In this document: positions 52,596 to 62,800 of the stretch, piece by piece
Layout: each line of letters opens with the position of its first letter
Numbering within the stretch: the first letter of the stretch is position 1
DNA from: Pirellula sp. SH-Sr6A
Lineage (GTDB): Bacteria > Planctomycetota > Planctomycetia > Pirellulales > Pirellulaceae
Length of the DNA stretch: 64,000 nucleotides
Reading direction: 5' to 3'
Assembly (NCBI RefSeq): GCF_001610875.1
Contig: NZ_CP011272.1
Location: 1,841,988 to 1,905,987, forward strand
Translations under genes and position numbers: made by a program
The notes under the pieces: model-generated
Told to the model about the DNA's origin: nothing
What the model saw: only the letters and a program-made list of their open reading frames with translations
The model's database searches: none

Positions 52596-53748
52596 GGTAT
52601 TGCGCCTCGAAATGCCCTAGCCCACCGGTGATGCAGGTCGATTCGTTAAACGTCGTATGAGGATCAGGACGGCAACAATCCGATACCAGCAACGTCGGTA
52701 CCGGATGCCACGAATGACTCTTGAGATAGCTCGGAGTGCTGTGGTCACCGGTCACGATAAAAACGGTTGGGTTCAGCTTTTGAATGCGAGGCATGATTCC
52801 ATCAAGCTCTTCAATCCGTTTGACCTTCTCACTGAAGTTCCCATCTTCGCCGGTGCTATCCGTATATTTGAAGTGAATAAAGAAGAAGTCGTAATCCTGC
52901 CAAGCCTTCTCAAGGGTATCGATTTGTTCTGCTAAGGTCTGGGCTTTCCCAATAACATCCATGCCCACCAGCCGAGCAAGCCCCTTGTACATGGGGTAAA
53001 CAGCGATAGCAGCCGCCTTCAAACCATAAACTTCTTGATAGGATGGCAGAGCCGGTTTGCTTGCGAAACCGCGCATCGTATGAAAGTTTGCTTTGGGATG
53101 CCCAGCCAGGATTTTGCGTGCCTGTGCGAGAAACTCCTTGGCTACCTCCGCCGTCTTCTGACTCGCGGCATCGTTGGCACGGGGATCCAAGGGAGGAACA
53201 CCGGTCTTCTGCGGGTCGGTATCCGCCACGTTACCACTCAAGCCTGCCCCGCGCAAAACGACGACGAATCGGTGCTCTTTGACTGGCTCCACAAAGACTT
53301 CCACGCCAGGGATCTTGATTTGGCGCAAGGAAATCGCGAGTGGAGCGCTCTCCTCCGAGCTGATCCGACCAGCCCTCCGGTCAGAAATATTTCCTGCTGC
53401 GTCCAAGGTGCAGAAATTGCAACGGATGGCGACATCCCCTTCTTTCAACTCGAATCCAATGCCGGTCGCTTCCAACGCACCGCGACCAATTTGGTACGCG
53501 AGCGGGTCGTAACCGAAGAGTCCCAAGTGTCCGGGGCCACTGCCGGGAGCAATGCCAGGTTTGACGGGAATGCTCGCCCCCTGCACCCCTACCTCGGCCA
53601 ATGCAGAAAGATTGGGAATGCTGGCGGTTTCTAATTCCGTTTTGCCACCCGGGGTCATCGGCAGCCCCCCCAATCCATCCGCGACCAGCATCACGATCTT
53701 GCTATCGTTGCCCAGCTGTAGTTCACGTGTCAGATCGTGCATGTTCAT
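52543..53748 (-). CDS. apgM: 2,3-bisphosphoglycerate-independent phosphoglycerate mutase, archaeal type
   Basis: A 401-residue enzyme of the alkaline-phosphatase superfamily. KIVMLVADGLGGLPM binds metal, and APGSGPGHLGLFGYDP carries the catalytic serine. FIVTGDHSTPSYLKSHSWHPVPTLL supplies the second set of metal ligands. It interconverts 3- and 2-phosphoglycerate in glycolysis and gluconeogenesis. I chose ATG 53748 behind GAGGGATCC; longer frames to 53898 run through non-conserved sequence and toward the divergent oxidoreductase gene. Confidence 0.88.
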   Translation of the reverse strand: MNMHDLTRELQLGNDSKIVMLVADGLGGLPMTPGGKTELETASIPNLSALAEVGVQGASIPVKPGIAPGSGPGHLGLFGYDPLAYQIGRGALEATGIGFELKEGDVAIRCNFCTLDAAGNISDRRAGRISSEESAPLAISLRQIKIPGVEVFVEPVKEHRFVVVLRGAGLSGNVADTDPQKTGVPPLDPRANDAASQKTAEVAKEFLAQARKILAGHPKANFHTMRGFASKPALPSYQEVYGLKAAAIAVYPMYKGLARLVGMDVIGKAQTLAEQIDTLEKAWQDYDFFFIHFKYTDSTGEDGNFSEKVKRIEELDGIMPRIQKLNPTVFIVTGDHSTPSYLKSHSWHPVPTLLVSDCCRPDPHTTFNESTCITGGLGHFEAQYLMTLALSNAGRLGKFGA

Positions 53749-53902
53749 GGTTTTGGATCCCTCGAAAGTTCTATGAAATGTGATGGCAGTATTCAAACAG
53801 ATATCCAGTGAATGGCAAGATGGATTCGGACCGCGACTCTTTCCCTGAAGTCGCTTCCTGGGTATGGTGCAGGCGTTTTCCAATCCGAATAAGGGCACAA
53901 AT

Positions 53903-55063
53903 ATGTTTCAATCCAGGGCCGCGGTGGTTGGCACGGGCTTCATTGGGCCCGTCCATATCGAGGGGCTTCTACGTGCAGGTGTGAGAGTACAAGGGGTGCT
54001 GGGTACCTCCCCTGAAAAAAGCCAGTCCATCGCCTCCCGTTTCGGCCTTCCGCGTGCGTATACCCATTATCACGAATTGCTCGAGGACCCCGCAGTCGAT
54101 GTGGTGCATATCACCAGCCCGAATCGATTCCATTTTCAGCAAACCGTCGAAGCCCTCCAGGCGGGAAAACATGTTCTCTGCGAAAAGCCATTGGCGATGG
54201 ACTCGCGGGAAAGTGCCCTGCTCGTCGAACATGCCCAAAAATCCGGCTTGAAAACCGGTGTGAACTACAACGTCCGCTTCTACCCTCTTTGCATCGAGGC
54301 TGCTGAGCAAGTCCGGCGAGGGGAACTGGGTGACCTTTTTCATGTCACTGGAAGCTATGTTCAAGATTGGCTGCATCAACCGACCGACTTCAATTGGCGA
54401 GTCCTCCAAAGCGAGGGAGGTGCTCTTCGAGCCATCGCCGATATCGGAACCCACTGGCTGGACTTGATCCAATCGATCTCCGGTCAGAGTGTCGTCGCGG
54501 TCTGCGCCGATTTGCAAACTGTCTTCCCTACTCGCACCCGACCTGCGGGTGGAACGGAAACGTTTACGAGCAAGCTTGCTGCACCGAAGCGGGATGGAAT
54601 CGATGTCGCTATCGACACCGAAGACTATGGGGCACTCCTGTTTCGATTGGAAAGTGGAGCGCGAGGATCTATGCACGTCTCGCAGGTCACCGCGGGGCAC
54701 AAGAACTGTATTCGGTTTGAAATGGCGGGATCCAAAAAGTCGATCGCCTGGAACAGCCAAACCCCCAACGAACTTTGGGTAGGACACCGCTCAAATCCCA
54801 ACAGCATTCTGCCTCGCGATCCGTCGCTTTTATCGGATCGCGCTGCCCAGCACGCCCAATACCCGGGTGGACACAATGAAGGCTTTCCCGATACGTTTAA
54901 GCAGCTGTTTCGGTCGTTCTATGCGTCGATCGAAACCCCGGAGTCACCGATGCACCCCACCCCTAGTTTCGAGGACGGACATCGCGAAATACTCCTTTGT
55001 GAAGCGATTCATCAAAGTGCGCAGGAACAACGCTGGATAGAAGTCGGAAGCAAATGTCAGTAA
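53903..55063 (+). CDS. Gfo/Idh/MocA-family oxidoreductase
   Basis: A 386-residue NAD(P)-dependent dehydrogenase. RAAVVGTGFIGPVHIEGL binds the cofactor, the catalytic-lysine motif HVLCEKPLAMD follows at about residues 94-104, and the C-terminal domain carries IADIGTHWLDL. Members oxidise or reduce sugars, inositols and similar ring compounds. The substrate cannot be read from sequence. The start is ATG 53903, after AAGGG. The last 10 bp overlap the start of the next gene, so the two are probably cotranscribed. Confidence 0.87.
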   Translation: MFQSRAAVVGTGFIGPVHIEGLLRAGVRVQGVLGTSPEKSQSIASRFGLPRAYTHYHELLEDPAVDVVHITSPNRFHFQQTVEALQAGKHVLCEKPLAMDSRESALLVEHAQKSGLKTGVNYNVRFYPLCIEAAEQVRRGELGDLFHVTGSYVQDWLHQPTDFNWRVLQSEGGALRAIADIGTHWLDLIQSISGQSVVAVCADLQTVFPTRTRPAGGTETFTSKLAAPKRDGIDVAIDTEDYGALLFRLESGARGSMHVSQVTAGHKNCIRFEMAGSKKSIAWNSQTPNELWVGHRSNPNSILPRDPSLLSDRAAQHAQYPGGHNEGFPDTFKQLFRSFYASIETPESPMHPTPSFEDGHREILLCEAIHQSAQEQRWIEVGSKCQ

Positions 55064-56139
55064 CGGATAATCAATGCGTTCAGTGGTTGGAACACGACCA
55101 GTCGCCGGTTCGAACGGCCGCCCTCGAGTTGCTTAGCGGTAGCTTCAGCACCAACTCCCGTTGGTGCGAAGCGATTTTTCACGCATGGGACCGCTTTGGC
55201 ACCACCGACGCCTTCCCGGAATTCCCGCTTCTCACCCACCTTGAGATCCCAACGGAAATCGTACCGGAAGCGATCGAACGGGCGACTCGCATGGTCGCAG
55301 GAAAACCGATTATCGATCGCGGTTGCCGCTCGGCCGGGAAACTGATCGAGGCCATCTCCGTATCCAGCCCCAATCATTTCAAGGAACATCTCGACCGAAT
55401 TGCAGATTTGAAAACCGCCTCGAAGATTTTCTTCCGGGTGGATATCGAGCGCATGAAGCACCGTGTGGAACTCTTGGAACGGGAGCCGGCCATCGAACCT
55501 CTCGCTGTTTGGTTTCATCGGGATGCCCCCCCAGATCTCCCCTATGGTATCTACCCTCACTTGGAAGCCGGCTACCTTCGCGGGCAAGCCGACGATGCGC
55601 TGCGACTTGGCTTTGAACAGCTGAAAAGCGAATCCCAAAAGCCATTCGTTCTGGAAGCCTGTTTTGAACTGGCCTCCCGGTATCGACTCCTGGGTTATGA
55701 AACGTGGTTTGCCGATGGACTCGACGAAGAAAACACGGCCATCGCCGACGCCTCCGCCATCGCCCTAGCTCGATGCCGGAACGATCAAGTCCTTTCGCTG
55801 ATCGCAGATCGATTCGCAGGTTACTCCAAATCTGGACAGCTTCGGAGCATCGATGTGTTACGCCGCAGCCGTTTGCCCAAAACCCCGGAGCTACTTCGGT
55901 TTCTAAAACCCCACGCTCAGGGGACATCGGTTCGGAGCGCGTTGTGCGTCGCAGAAATATTGCAGTTCGACTTTGCGGCACTTGAGGATTGGTTGGAGGC
56001 TCTTATGGTCATCGATGACTCCTCGTTGGCGCGTATCCGTCCTCTACTCTGTTTGGCAGGACCTTTGAGCTTGGAACTTCCTGAGTCGGATCGCGCCCGT
56101 GCCCTCCACCTAGTCCGCACTCGAGTCGCAGTCGCTTGA
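55054..56139 (+). CDS. helical-repeat protein of unknown function
   Basis: A 361-residue soluble protein made largely of helices. HEAT-like pairs are seen in RTAALELLSGSFSTN, EACFELASRYRLLGYE, DASAIALARCRNDQVLSLIADRFAGY and SVRSALCVAEILQFDFAALEDWL. No catalytic motif or export signal is present. It overlaps the oxidoreductase gene by 10 bp and may scaffold or regulate it. It ends one base before the convergent moaA. Confidence 0.55.
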   Translation: MSVTDNQCVQWLEHDQSPVRTAALELLSGSFSTNSRWCEAIFHAWDRFGTTDAFPEFPLLTHLEIPTEIVPEAIERATRMVAGKPIIDRGCRSAGKLIEAISVSSPNHFKEHLDRIADLKTASKIFFRVDIERMKHRVELLEREPAIEPLAVWFHRDAPPDLPYGIYPHLEAGYLRGQADDALRLGFEQLKSESQKPFVLEACFELASRYRLLGYETWFADGLDEENTAIADASAIALARCRNDQVLSLIADRFAGYSKSGQLRSIDVLRRSRLPKTPELLRFLKPHAQGTSVRSALCVAEILQFDFAALEDWLEALMVIDDSSLARIRPLLCLAGPLSLELPESDRARALHLVRTRVAVA

Positions 56140-56140
56140 G

Positions 56141-57142
56141 CTAACCACCAATCTGATACATGGCCCGCTCAGGTTGCTGGAATTGGGAATCGGAAATGCC
56201 GTGGGATGCGTGCTTGGAACGCACACAATCCAATGCGAGGGTATGGATCTGCGCGACGCTCGCATTCTCTCGGCATAGACGCCCAACGTCCCACTCCTCC
56301 CTTCCAAAGAGGCAGTTCCGAAATTTACCGTCGGCAGTCAGGCGAAGACGGTCGCATTGCTCACAGAAGGGAGAGGAAACGGGGTCGATGAATCCAACGA
56401 CTCCCAATTGGTTTGCAATTCGATAGTCGGTTGAGGGCTGCGAGGACTCCGTGCGGGTTATTGGCTCGATCGAACCGAACCGTTGCTGAAGCAATGCCCG
56501 CAATTCAGCCCCGGATACCACCTGCTGCCGACTCCACTGCCGATCGGCATCGAGAGGCATGAACTCGATAAACCGCAACACCAGACCTCTCTCTAGTGCA
56601 AATTCCACAAGGGGCAGGATGTCGTCGAAATTGATGTCCCGCATGATGAGGGCATTCAATCGAACAGAAGCCTTCGTCCGAATGGCCCCTTCGATCCCAG
56701 CCAAAACGCGATGTACTCCCTCGCGCCGTGTCAATCGATGAAAGGTTTCCTCCTGCAGCGTATCCAGCGAGATATTGAAATGGGAAAGCCCTGCTTCCAC
56801 CAAGGAACTTGCGGATTCCTCCAGCATCATCCCATTGGTCGTCATTGCGATCTTCTCGATCTCAGGAATCGATCGTAACTGGGAAACGAGCTGTGGCAGC
56901 TGAGGACGCATCAATGGCTCTCCACCCGTGATGCGTAGCTTTCGAATGCTAGATCCGGCCAACGCCGTTACCACCTTCGTTATATGTTCGAAGGAAAGGA
57001 GCCGATGCTGCGGTAAGAATCCGGCTACTTGTTCGGGCATGCAATATCGGCATCGAATATTGCACGCATCGGTCACGCTGATGCGAAGCGACTGGTGCAC
57101 ACGACCAAAGCGGTCGATCAAAGGGGGGAATGGACCACTCAT
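56141..57142 (-). CDS. moaA: GTP 3',8-cyclase (MoaA)
   Basis: A 333-residue radical SAM enzyme for the first step of molybdenum cofactor synthesis. The N-terminal cluster uses Cys27, Cys31 and Cys34 (DACNIRCRYCMPEQ), and the C-terminal cluster uses CEQC-x13-C. The protein ends in the double glycine (YQIGG) that the family needs for activity. It starts inside the moaE stop (ATGA) and follows it in the same operon. No moaC, moaD or moeA gene is in this window. Confidence 0.94.
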   Translation of the reverse strand: MSGPFPPLIDRFGRVHQSLRISVTDACNIRCRYCMPEQVAGFLPQHRLLSFEHITKVVTALAGSSIRKLRITGGEPLMRPQLPQLVSQLRSIPEIEKIAMTTNGMMLEESASSLVEAGLSHFNISLDTLQEETFHRLTRREGVHRVLAGIEGAIRTKASVRLNALIMRDINFDDILPLVEFALERGLVLRFIEFMPLDADRQWSRQQVVSGAELRALLQQRFGSIEPITRTESSQPSTDYRIANQLGVVGFIDPVSSPFCEQCDRLRLTADGKFRNCLFGREEWDVGRLCRENASVAQIHTLALDCVRSKHASHGISDSQFQQPERAMYQIGG

Positions 57143-57630
57143 GTCGTTTCACCCGAGGACGATGCCGAATCGGGCGAAGAACTAGATGCCGAATCGGGGG
57201 CAGAATGGGGCGAAGATCCAGGTACCGGATGAACCCACTGTGGGGCTTGCGCGGCGAACCATTCTTTTTTCCAAATCGGAACGCGTTTCTTCAGTTCGTC
57301 GATCAACCATCGGCCTGCCTCAAACGCTTCAGCTCGGTGTGGGGTGCTAACGACGACTGCAACGCTTGGTTCTTTGATCTCGACAATACCGATCCGATGG
57401 ACCAAACAAAGCTTCTCAAGGGGCCAACGGGCATGGGCCTCCCGTGAAAGCTCCTCCATCTTAGCCAAGGCCATCTCGGTATAAGCCTGGTACTCCAAAT
57501 AGGCCGTTTCGCGGCCATCGGTCCAACGACGCGTCGTCCCGACAAATGCGACCGTCGCTCCGCACGATTCGTCGAGCGAGAGTTCCAGCAATTTCGCAAT
57601 GGGGATCGGATCCTGTGTGATTTCAATCAT
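57139..57630 (-). CDS. moaE: molybdopterin synthase catalytic subunit MoaE, with low-complexity tail
   Basis: A 163-residue enzyme that converts cyclic pyranopterin monophosphate to molybdopterin with MoaD. VHRIGIVEIKEPSVAVVVS, PHRAEAFEAGRWLID and the lysine-rich ELKKRVPIWKKEWF (catalytic pair likely Lys114/Lys121) are conserved. From about residue 138 the C-terminus becomes a Ser/Pro/Asp/Ala tail with repeated units, encoded by a direct DNA repeat. The core is of normal length, so the tail is an addition. Its stop overlaps the moaA start, and the cyanophycinase-like gene ends 18 bp upstream. Confidence 0.92.
   Translation of the reverse strand: MIEITQDPIPIAKLLELSLDESCGATVAFVGTTRRWTDGRETAYLEYQAYTEMALAKMEELSREAHARWPLEKLCLVHRIGIVEIKEPSVAVVVSTPHRAEAFEAGRWLIDELKKRVPIWKKEWFAAQAPQWVHPVPGSSPHSAPDSASSSSPDSASSSGETT
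57161..57208. repeat. direct repeat encoding the MoaE tail
   Basis: GATGCCGAATCGGG occurs at 57161-57174 and again at 57185-57198, a 24-nt period in frame with moaE. It encodes the Ser/Pro/Asp/Ala-rich units at the C-terminus and is likely the product of slippage. Confidence 0.7.
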
Positions 57631-57647
57631 GGGATCCGATTGTCAAC

Positions 57648-58616
57648 TCACTCTCCGAAAAGATCTAGATCTCGAAGATCGATTTCGTCCCCTGGCAGCA
57701 TTTTGGTCGCTTCGATCGATGCCAGAGTTTCGGGAACAAACGATGCCGTGGAAATCAATTGCTCATTGGGCTTCAACCGTTGGGTGCGATACACATAAAC
57801 CGATCCGTCCCCCACAATCTTCGCCTTGCGCCCCCCGATCAACATGCCTGTCCCTTCATCGATCCCAATCCCGGTCCGGTCTGGATGAGATTGAACGGCC
57901 TTGGCCAACCTTTGAAACCGCTTCTTTTGGGAAAAATGTTGGTCCACGATCGCCTTGGGGAGCATCGGAAACCCATGCGAGATCTTCGGCTCAGCCCAAC
58001 CGCCCGCGATCATCAAACTCGAAGCGATCGCGGCCCCGGCACTGGTCCCGCCTACGATTCCTCCGCGAGAAACTACCGACATTAACGCCGACTCAATCGG
58101 CGTCCCAGCATAGCGTTCTGCCAGCCGGCTTTGATCCCCGCCGCTGATCCACACAGCCGAGGCATTGCTCAAACTCTCGACCGAACGGGTGTCGTGCATC
58201 GCCGTATTGCGATCCGGGGCATGAAGAATCTCAACACTCTGCCACTGGAATCCACTCCAGTAATTGACCCAATGCGTGAAATCTCCTAGGTCGGATAGAG
58301 CGGAAGCGGTCGGAATAAGGACCAATCTCCCATTGCGACCAAGCCCCTCTTCGTGAAAGACCTCGCGAATCTGCTGGGGCAGTACGCCCCCTCCGCACAA
58401 CAAGATTCGTCCTCGAACCTCTTTCTGAACCCGCACGTCGATCGACTCGGATTCAAGTCGGGGTGGCAATCGGGACGCAACCGTGAACTCCGGTGCAACC
58501 ACTAGTTCGGTCGCGTCTTGACCAAAACAAGTCGTTGTGCTCGCGATGAATGGTATCCCAATAGAGGGAACAACCGCCGCGAACGATGCGATAATCTTCC
58601 TGACTAAACTTGGCAT
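57648..58616 (-). CDS. secreted cyanophycinase-like peptidase (S51 family)
   Basis: A 322-residue protein with a signal peptide (about 1-32). GGTSAGAAI carries the nucleophilic serine of the S51 fold, with VDQHFSQKKRFQRLA, and GIGIDEGTGMLI near the other active-site residues. Cyanophycinases cut the Asp-Arg polymer cyanophycin to dipeptides; an exported form could use polymer released by other cells. No cyanophycin synthetase is in this window. It is followed by moaE and moaA on the same strand after 18 bp. Confidence 0.8.
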   Translation of the reverse strand: MPSLVRKIIASFAAVVPSIGIPFIASTTTCFGQDATELVVAPEFTVASRLPPRLESESIDVRVQKEVRGRILLCGGGVLPQQIREVFHEEGLGRNGRLVLIPTASALSDLGDFTHWVNYWSGFQWQSVEILHAPDRNTAMHDTRSVESLSNASAVWISGGDQSRLAERYAGTPIESALMSVVSRGGIVGGTSAGAAIASSLMIAGGWAEPKISHGFPMLPKAIVDQHFSQKKRFQRLAKAVQSHPDRTGIGIDEGTGMLIGGRKAKIVGDGSVYVYRTQRLKPNEQLISTASFVPETLASIEATKMLPGDEIDLRDLDLFGE

Positions 58617-58647
58617 CTATCTTCTCGCCCTAGGTAGGTGTTTGGCT

Positions 58648-58669
58648 GGGGAGGGGGAGGTTGGGGTGG
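58648..58669 (+). other. G-rich tract upstream of the cyanophycinase-like gene
   Basis: GGGG, GGGGG, GG, GGGG and GG runs lie on the plus strand within 22 bp, in the 123-bp gap before the minus-strand gene that starts at 58616. A G-quadruplex is conceivable; only three runs have four or more Gs. Confidence 0.35.
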
Positions 58670-58739
58670 TAGTATAGTCCATCCGGTGCCGGGCGGGGAA
58701 AGACCAATCGCCGCCTAATCAAAAGGATGGCAAAAAAAT

Positions 58740-59672
58740 TTAAGCGAGCGGCAACTGGCTTTGCGCTTGCGATAGCCGGTCGTGGAGCTCAATCAACTTC
58801 ACCAGATAGGGTGCTGTCGCCTCTGGCCCCAACGTCTCCAGCCATCGGCAAGACGCATAACCGCGAGCGACCGATTGATATTGCTCGATCCATCGCTCCC
58901 GCACCGGCATTTGCTCCGAGGAAATAGGCCACACCGACCTTGGGCGCATCCGTTCGCTCAGGCCACATCTCCAAGGCTTTGCGGTGAGTCGGGCACGAAA
59001 ACAACTTTGATTCATGCACATCTTGACGTACAGGGGATCCGCTCCCACGCACCGAAAGAATTCACCGACCGCTCCCTCCGACGGCACAAACGTCCCCTGA
59101 GTCGCAATCAATCGAAACCCATTGGGAGTCTCATAAACTCGCACTCCCCACCCCGGATGCTGCTCTAAGAATTTCAACACGCGCTGCCGCACGACGAGAT
59201 ACCGCCGATCGACATGCTCCCCTAACTTTTCCTGCGAAGGAGGAGTCATCTCTCGTTTTTCTGGCGAGAACAATGCGAACCAAGAAACGATCCTGTCCAC
59301 AATCCCCAGTGCCCCGTTTCCACTGCGCCCCATCCGACCCGGCATGTCCACGTCGGCAATCAATACGTCCGGAGTATTTAGGCACAATGCGCCATAACTG
59401 TTTCGCGTAACGACATACCCCTCTCCTTCGTCGATGATCTCCTCCCGTATCGGAAATCCATCGGCACCGTTGTACGGAACCTTCCGCTCCCGTAGCGAGA
59501 CAACTTGAGGTTCTCGCGGCCAGCGAACAGCGGCTTCGTGCACACGGCGCTGAGCATGCAATAACGCATCGGACTCGCTGGTATCAGACCAACCGAATCG
59601 ACGAATCGTGACCTTCGACTCCCCCGAAGTCACTATGACTTTCGCTTCCGCCCAATGATGAGGTATGTGCAT
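58740..59672 (-). CDS. conserved protein with DxD motif, function unknown
   Basis: A 310-residue protein from ATG 59672. The middle has NSYGALCLNTPDVLIADVDMPG with an aspartate pair typical of metal-dependent nucleotidyl or phosphotransfer enzymes. WGVRVYETPNGFRLIAT follows about 75 residues later, then NQSCFRARLTAKPWRCGL. The pattern faintly recalls archaeo-eukaryotic primase-type domains, but the histidine usual in the second motif is not seen. No signal peptide. An in-frame TTG at 59768 is less likely to be the start. It is divergent from the 1227-residue protein. Confidence 0.55.
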   Translation of the reverse strand: MHIPHHWAEAKVIVTSGESKVTIRRFGWSDTSESDALLHAQRRVHEAAVRWPREPQVVSLRERKVPYNGADGFPIREEIIDEGEGYVVTRNSYGALCLNTPDVLIADVDMPGRMGRSGNGALGIVDRIVSWFALFSPEKREMTPPSQEKLGEHVDRRYLVVRQRVLKFLEQHPGWGVRVYETPNGFRLIATQGTFVPSEGAVGEFFRCVGADPLYVKMCMNQSCFRARLTAKPWRCGLSERMRPRSVWPISSEQMPVRERWIEQYQSVARGYASCRWLETLGPEATAPYLVKLIELHDRLSQAQSQLPLA

Positions 59673-59832
59673 GAATGAAGGGTGACCAATGCTAGCAATG
59701 TCTGATTCGTGGTTGTCCGAATTCCCGGCGATTCGTCGGCATATTCTAGGATTTGCAGTAGGATGCAAACCCCGTCGATCGGTATCTTATCGAATGGTAC
59801 CGTTCTCCTAAAAGCGACAATCTGAACTGGCA

Positions 59833-62800
59833 ATGATGGATCATTGGCACAAGCAGCTCAATCAGGATGACTTCACGCGCCCTCGGATGGCTGCGTGTCG
59901 AATGTTCGTGAGCTGTTTGCTCATTTGGATTGCTTGCTCTTCCTATTCCGCCTCCTCGCCCGTTCCCGCTCAAACAGGCGTTTCCCTGAACGCGTCGACT
60001 CCGACCGTCGAATCGGTCGGCTTGCGATTGACTTGGGGGTCGCCGCAGCTCTCGGATTTTTCCGTGGAATGGCACCCCTCGGACAGCAAAGTGGAGCCGA
60101 TCCGCCAACTGGGTATCAATGCAGAGGATTCCGGATCTTGGCGCCCATCTCCCGACACGCCCCTGAGATTGAACGACTCCAACACCTTCTTCGGCGGAGG
60201 CGATTTTCTTTGGAATTCCAAACCCCAGTCGACCCTCAAACTGATCGTCCAAAGTCAGCGTGTCCAAGACCGTGAGAAGTCCTCTCCCACCATCAAAGAA
60301 ATCGAATGGAATTGGGCTTCTCTTCTCGATTCCTTGCAAAGTGGGCCGATCGAACTCTCTTTGCACGATGGGGCAACCTTGCGAATGGATCGCATTCCAG
60401 GTGACACGTTGCGAGTACGGAGCGATCGCACGTCGTGGGTTTTTCGTGCAGGCGAGCCGTTGGAATTAAGCGTCATTCCTACAGCGCTGCCTTGGCGCGA
60501 TCAAATGGGGAAGTTCGAAGCCAAACTTGTGCGTGCTGGCAGCGATGAAGTCCTTTGGGAGACAGAACAGTCCGTCCCCCTCAACGGTTTGGGTTCCGGT
60601 GATCCGATCGCCATCCGTACCGTCGCGCCCGATTTGACAGGTGTCTTGGAGTTGCGTTGCAGTCTCGAACCCAAACGATTTCTTTCGAATTGGCCCCACT
60701 CCAAAAGCAAAGTGCAGCGAGTTGTTCAATTCGTTACCTTCGACGACAAACCCGAAGATGCCAGTGTGTCGAAGAAGAGTTCGCAACCCGCATGGGACTG
60801 GCGAGGCCATTCGTTCTGGCAAACCTCCACCAGTCGCCCCATTCAACACTCCGATGCTCGGAGGAATCAAGCGACCGATCGATGGCGAGCAACCAAGAAG
60901 TGGTTTTCCAAAGGGGATGCGAACCGGCTCGATCCGTTTCTGGTTCCACCCAACGAGTCGATTCGAATCCCCCTCCAAGTCGCCGATTCGCGAACTCCAC
61001 TCATCGTCCATGTCGGCATCGAAGGATGGTGGCAGCAAGCCCACATCCGTGTGTGGGAGTCGACAGATCACTCCGATGTCCGAGCTGGGGGAGGGAATGC
61101 GCGAAGCGGAACGATGCGTTTGCTCATTGAGCGTCCATGGCGACCGAGAATAGACGAACTGGGACGAATGCTGGAGTCGAGCCAAGTAACCGAGGAAGCC
61201 GAATCGCTGCGCTCGATCGCCTTCCTGCCTTCTCAAAAAGTAGTGGTCGTCGAAATCGCGAACCGCTCTCTCACCGAATCGATTCGCATTGGAAACATGT
61301 GGGCTCAGTCCGGCTGGGTCGATCCGATCCATGCGAATACCGCCCTCGATGGCTCAATGGGTCGCGCCGATTCCCGTTTGGTTACGGAATACTTGACCGT
61401 CGACGACTGGCGAACCCTTCTCGATCTCGGCAAAAACATCACGGGTGAGGCATCTGACAGCTGGGAGTCCATGGATATTGCACTGAGAACTTGGTTCGCC
61501 TCCGCCAAGAATCGCGGGGTTGGGCAGGTCTCGATTCCGGTTCTTTCCAAAGGTTCGAGCCTCTACCCAACGCGAAAGCTCATTTCGAAACCTTGGCTGC
61601 AAACTGGACTTTTCTCGGACAAGGGAAACGATCCGATCGACAAAGATGTCGTTCGTTATCTCTACCGTTTGGGGCAGGAATTCGATATCGCGATCCTGCC
61701 TTCCTTCGAGCTGAATTTTCCGCTCGGCGAATTTCTCCATTTCGCGAGAGAGGACATGGAATCCCTGCTCTTCGTCGCGGGCAATGGCAATCCGGTCACC
61801 GCTCGGCGCAACCCACTCTCCCCTGCGACGGCGCGTTGTTTGCAAGAATTCTGGCTGGAGTTTGAGAACATGTACCGCGACGAACCGGGCTATGCTGGTT
61901 ACGCCGTATGGATTGATACCGAAAGCCACTTGACCATCCCTCGACAATGGCAATTGCTTGCAGACCCCATCCTGGATCTGTTTGCTTCCGGAACGCCAGG
62001 AAATGTTCCTCGCACGCGTGCCGAGCGCATGAAGGTCTTTGAAACGATCCACGAAAAGACATTCGAGGCTTGGCAGTTTCAGCAGGTCATCACGACGATA
62101 GAAGGCCTCGGACGCGACTTGCAAAGGATCTTCGTCCCCAACACCTTCGCCGCGGGAGGCATCAAACCCAAGCGAATCGAAATCGTTCCGATCGAACCGG
62201 GTAACGACCTAGCAGGTCGGGACATGTTGGTGGACTGGTGGATGATCGGCCCAACGAACAAAACGTTTCGCGTTCCAGCATTCGGCAATCTCGATCGTCA
62301 CTACTTGCTCGGACATCCCCAAGTTCCACCCCTGCCCTGGTTTGCTTCGGCGAATGTAGTGCCTCGCGTTCAAGGCCAACCGGCCATGGAACGGATCAAG
62401 ATATGGCAGCGTAGCGACGCCAAGAACCAAGTGCGCGAAGCCTTCATCATCAATGCAACACCATGGGATTGCCAATTGGAATTTTCCTGGACCGTACCGC
62501 CGAGCGACCTACAGCGAATTCCTATCGATCGTTATCCATCGGGCGAAGGATCGTCCTCGATGGCTCCCGATGCTCTGACGTCCTGCCCCTACAGCGCGTC
62601 CCTTCTTCGCTGGACCGGAGACGGAGCGTCCATCCAGCAGTGGCGAGTAAATCAGGAGGGAACGATCGAGCGAGTGGACCAAATGCTCCGATCGATGGAT
62701 CAATCGGTGACGAACTTGAGCTCCGCACACACAGCAACGGGTCTCCTTGAAAACGAAGACTTTGAACTTCCTCCCAAGTCGAAGGGAAACGAAATCGCTT

